The position numbers and the translations under genes are program-made. Below the pieces are notes generated by a model, which was given only the letters and a program-made list of their open reading frames with translations, was not told where the DNA came from and searched no databases. Shown here in pieces: positions 6,103 through 7,252 of a stretch of 7,252 bases of DNA. The stretch covers positions 1 to 7,252 of the forward strand of contig JASJBO010000366.1 in NCBI GenBank assembly GCA_030066475.1. Direction: 5' to 3'. How positions within the stretch are numbered: the first letter of the stretch is position 1; every line of letters begins with the position of its first letter. This stretch comes from Myxococcota bacterium (lineage in GTDB: Bacteria > Myxococcota_A > UBA9160 > PR03).

Positions 6103-7242
6103 TTGCGCCTGTTCGTTCCCGTGTTGGCCGTCACCTTCTTTGCTCTCTTCGCTGCGCCGCCCGCGCCCTCGGAGGTGTTCGTCGCGACGAACGAGGGGGT
6201 GCTGGTCTTCTCCGCCCCCGGAACCCACAGCGAGGATGAGCCTGGGGGTTGGCAGGACGGTCCAATACGCCGGCTCGGAGGTCCCACTGCAGGCTTTACC
6301 GCCGCGAATGCAGTCGCCGTAGACACCGAGAACGAGGAGCTCTTCGTCTTGCCCGGGGATTTGGAGGCGGCGGGGGATTCCGAGGCGGCGATCCTCGTGT
6401 TTGGCGCGCAGGACGAGGGAGACGTACCGCCCCGGCGCGCCATCCGCGGCCCGACGACGCAGCTGGAGCCGCGGCTCGGCGCATCGTGGGCGATCGCCGT
6501 GGACACCGAGCGCGACGAGATCGTGCTGGCGAGCGGGGGCCTCGCCCCGATTCTGGTCTTCGACCGCCAGGCAGACGGAGACGCTGCGCCGATTCGCAGA
6601 ATCGAGTACGGGGCGAGCGGCCTGCTCGCAGTCGACAGCATCTTCATCGACGCTGGTCGAGACGAGATCTTCCTGGGCGATACGACGGGCTCGGTGTTCG
6701 TCTTCGACCGCGACGCGGAAGGCAACGTTCCACCCAAGCGCGTGATCGAGATCACCGAAACCGAGGGCATCTTTCCGGTCCAGAGCATCTTCCTGGACGA
6801 TACGACTGGCGAGCTGTTCGTGACGCGTCACGAAGTCGTCCTCGTGTTCGACGCTCTGTCCGACGGCTTCGTCCAGCCGCTTCGGAGGCTGTTCCCCTGG
6901 CCTGAATCCGCTCCCGGTCCTCTGGTTCTGTCCGACGACGATCTCCTGATCGTTGCCATCAGTAGCTGGCTGTTCGCCTTCCCGAAGGAGGCGGAGGGGC
7001 AACGCGTCCCGTCGCGCGACTCCGCGTACCTGGGTTTCGCTACCTATGCGAGGGGCGTGACCAGCTCCCACGCACTTGGCGGCGCCTCGTCGTTCTTCCT
7101 TCCGGAGCCGGCCGCGGCCGTTGCGGGTCCCGTCGTCCTGCTCGCGCTCGTCGCGATGCGGCGCGCGGGCGTAGCGCCCCGCCCGGCTACCAGAGCGGGC
7201 CGAACGAGAACGCGGCGAACGACTTCTGCCAGCCGACCGTGA
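6103..7242 (+). CDS. Secreted six-bladed beta-propeller-like protein with PEP-CTERM-like tail
   Basis: Exported protein (379 aa as read), no known enzyme. Seen: a TTG start gives a Sec signal peptide (MRLFVPVLAVTFFALFAA, then PPAPS). About six repeats follow, each with a strand like EIFLGD or ELFV, a second strand like VFVFDRDAEGN, then PPKRVI or PIRRI, and linkers such as AVDTERDE. They start near residues 24, 75, 128, 179, 224 and 270. This resembles NHL/SMP-30-type propellers. Near the end comes PEP (334-336), a 15-16 residue hydrophobic segment (AAAVAGPVVLLALVAM) and Arg-Arg (353-354), the layout of a PEP-CTERM exosortase sorting signal. An Arg/Thr-rich tail of 25 residues then follows, which such proteins normally lack; a one-base shift would end the protein at TAG 7172-7174. 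No exosortase is in the window. Third codon positions are visibly less G/C-rich than in the other genes, perhaps reflecting a younger or less constrained gene. Role unknown; surface or matrix protein is inference. Confidence 0.8.
   Translation: MRLFVPVLAVTFFALFAAPPAPSEVFVATNEGVLVFSAPGTHSEDEPGGWQDGPIRRLGGPTAGFTAANAVAVDTENEELFVLPGDLEAAGDSEAAILVFGAQDEGDVPPRRAIRGPTTQLEPRLGASWAIAVDTERDEIVLASGGLAPILVFDRQADGDAAPIRRIEYGASGLLAVDSIFIDAGRDEIFLGDTTGSVFVFDRDAEGNVPPKRVIEITETEGIFPVQSIFLDDTTGELFVTRHEVVLVFDALSDGFVQPLRRLFPWPESAPGPLVLSDDDLLIVAISSWLFAFPKEAEGQRVPSRDSAYLGFATYARGVTSSHALGGASSFFLPEPAAAVAGPVVLLALVAMRRAGVAPRPATRAGRTRTRRTTSASRP
7167..7179. terminator. GC hairpin between convergent genes
   Basis: GGGCG (7167-7171) and CGCCC (7175-7179) form a perfect 5-bp stem with the loop TAG. 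It sits just past the Arg-Arg of the PEP-CTERM segment and 8 bp beyond the stop of the convergent minus-strand gene. It could work as a shared terminator for both. There is no T-run on either strand, and the stem is short. Confidence 0.3.
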
Positions 7243-7252
7243 TGCGGTAGTC
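7187..7252 (-). CDS. C-terminal end of a probable outer-membrane beta-barrel protein (partial)
   Basis: On the minus strand a frame open to the window edge gives 21 residues, beginning DYRITVGWQKSF and ending AAFSFGPLW, followed by TAG (7189-7187). Alternating hydrophobic residues and a terminal aromatic residue (Trp) are the classical C-terminal strand of Gram-negative outer-membrane barrel proteins, recognised by the BAM complex. The rest of the gene lies beyond the window, so family and function cannot be named. It converges on the propeller gene and overlaps its annotated 3' end by 56 bp, which supports the view that the propeller frame should stop earlier. Short evidence, so moderate confidence. 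Confidence 0.55.
   Translation of the reverse strand, partial: DYRITVGWQKSFAAFSFGPLW

Noticed and set aside
4726..7071. Minus-strand open frame of 781 codons opposite the CoA-transferase and propeller genes
   Set aside because: It spans the gap between two unrelated plus-strand genes and shows no domain or signal; the opposite strand has clear family motifs and ribosome binding sites.

Overview
The window is very GC-rich DNA with strong G/C preference at third codon positions. It appears to come from the chromosome of a Gram-negative bacterium. The envelope evidence is two lipoprotein signal peptides, a protein with a PEP-CTERM-like C-terminal sorting signal, and the last residues of what looks like an outer-membrane beta-barrel protein at the right edge. 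The gene mix (LRxLGY-ending sulfatase-like lipoproteins, a CaiB/BaiF CoA-transferase, an epoxide-hydrolase-like enzyme, a PEP-CTERM protein) would fit an environmental deltaproteobacterial-type lineage such as Myxococcota or Binatia. That placement is inference; there is no rRNA or other phylogenetic marker.

Layout. (1) 1-82: non-coding, with a short GC hairpin. (2) 83-2765, minus strand: a two-gene operon of paralogous sulfatase-like lipoproteins. The downstream gene starts inside the end of the upstream one (23-bp overlap, GTG start, good Shine-Dalgarno). Both carry threonine where true sulfatases carry the formylglycine Cys/Ser. (3) 2766-2846: an 81-bp divergent promoter region with an imperfect 14-15 bp direct repeat. 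(4) 2847-4780, plus strand: nadA (quinolinate synthase, complete with its three cluster cysteines), directly abutted by a membrane-anchored alpha/beta hydrolase of the epoxide hydrolase type whose start codon is unusual. (5) 4840-6024, plus: a CaiB/BaiF family III CoA-transferase with its own strong ribosome binding site and a plausible promoter. (6) 6103-7242, plus: a secreted six-bladed beta-propeller-like protein ending in a PEP-CTERM-like tail; its last stretch looks frameshifted. (7) 7187-7252, minus: the C-terminal 21 codons of a convergent gene, probably an outer-membrane barrel.

Functional reading. NadA makes quinolinate for NAD synthesis, but its partners nadB and nadC are not here. 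The hydrolase is probably co-transcribed with nadA only by position. The CoA-transferase suggests carboxylic-acid activation. The sulfatase-like pair and the propeller protein act in the envelope. I see no defence system, mobile element, CRISPR array, tRNA or rRNA, and nothing that amounts to a clearly new multi-gene system. The most informative oddities are the threonine-nucleophile lipoprotein pair, the nadA/hydrolase junction, and the likely frameshift in the PEP-CTERM tail facing a hidden convergent gene.
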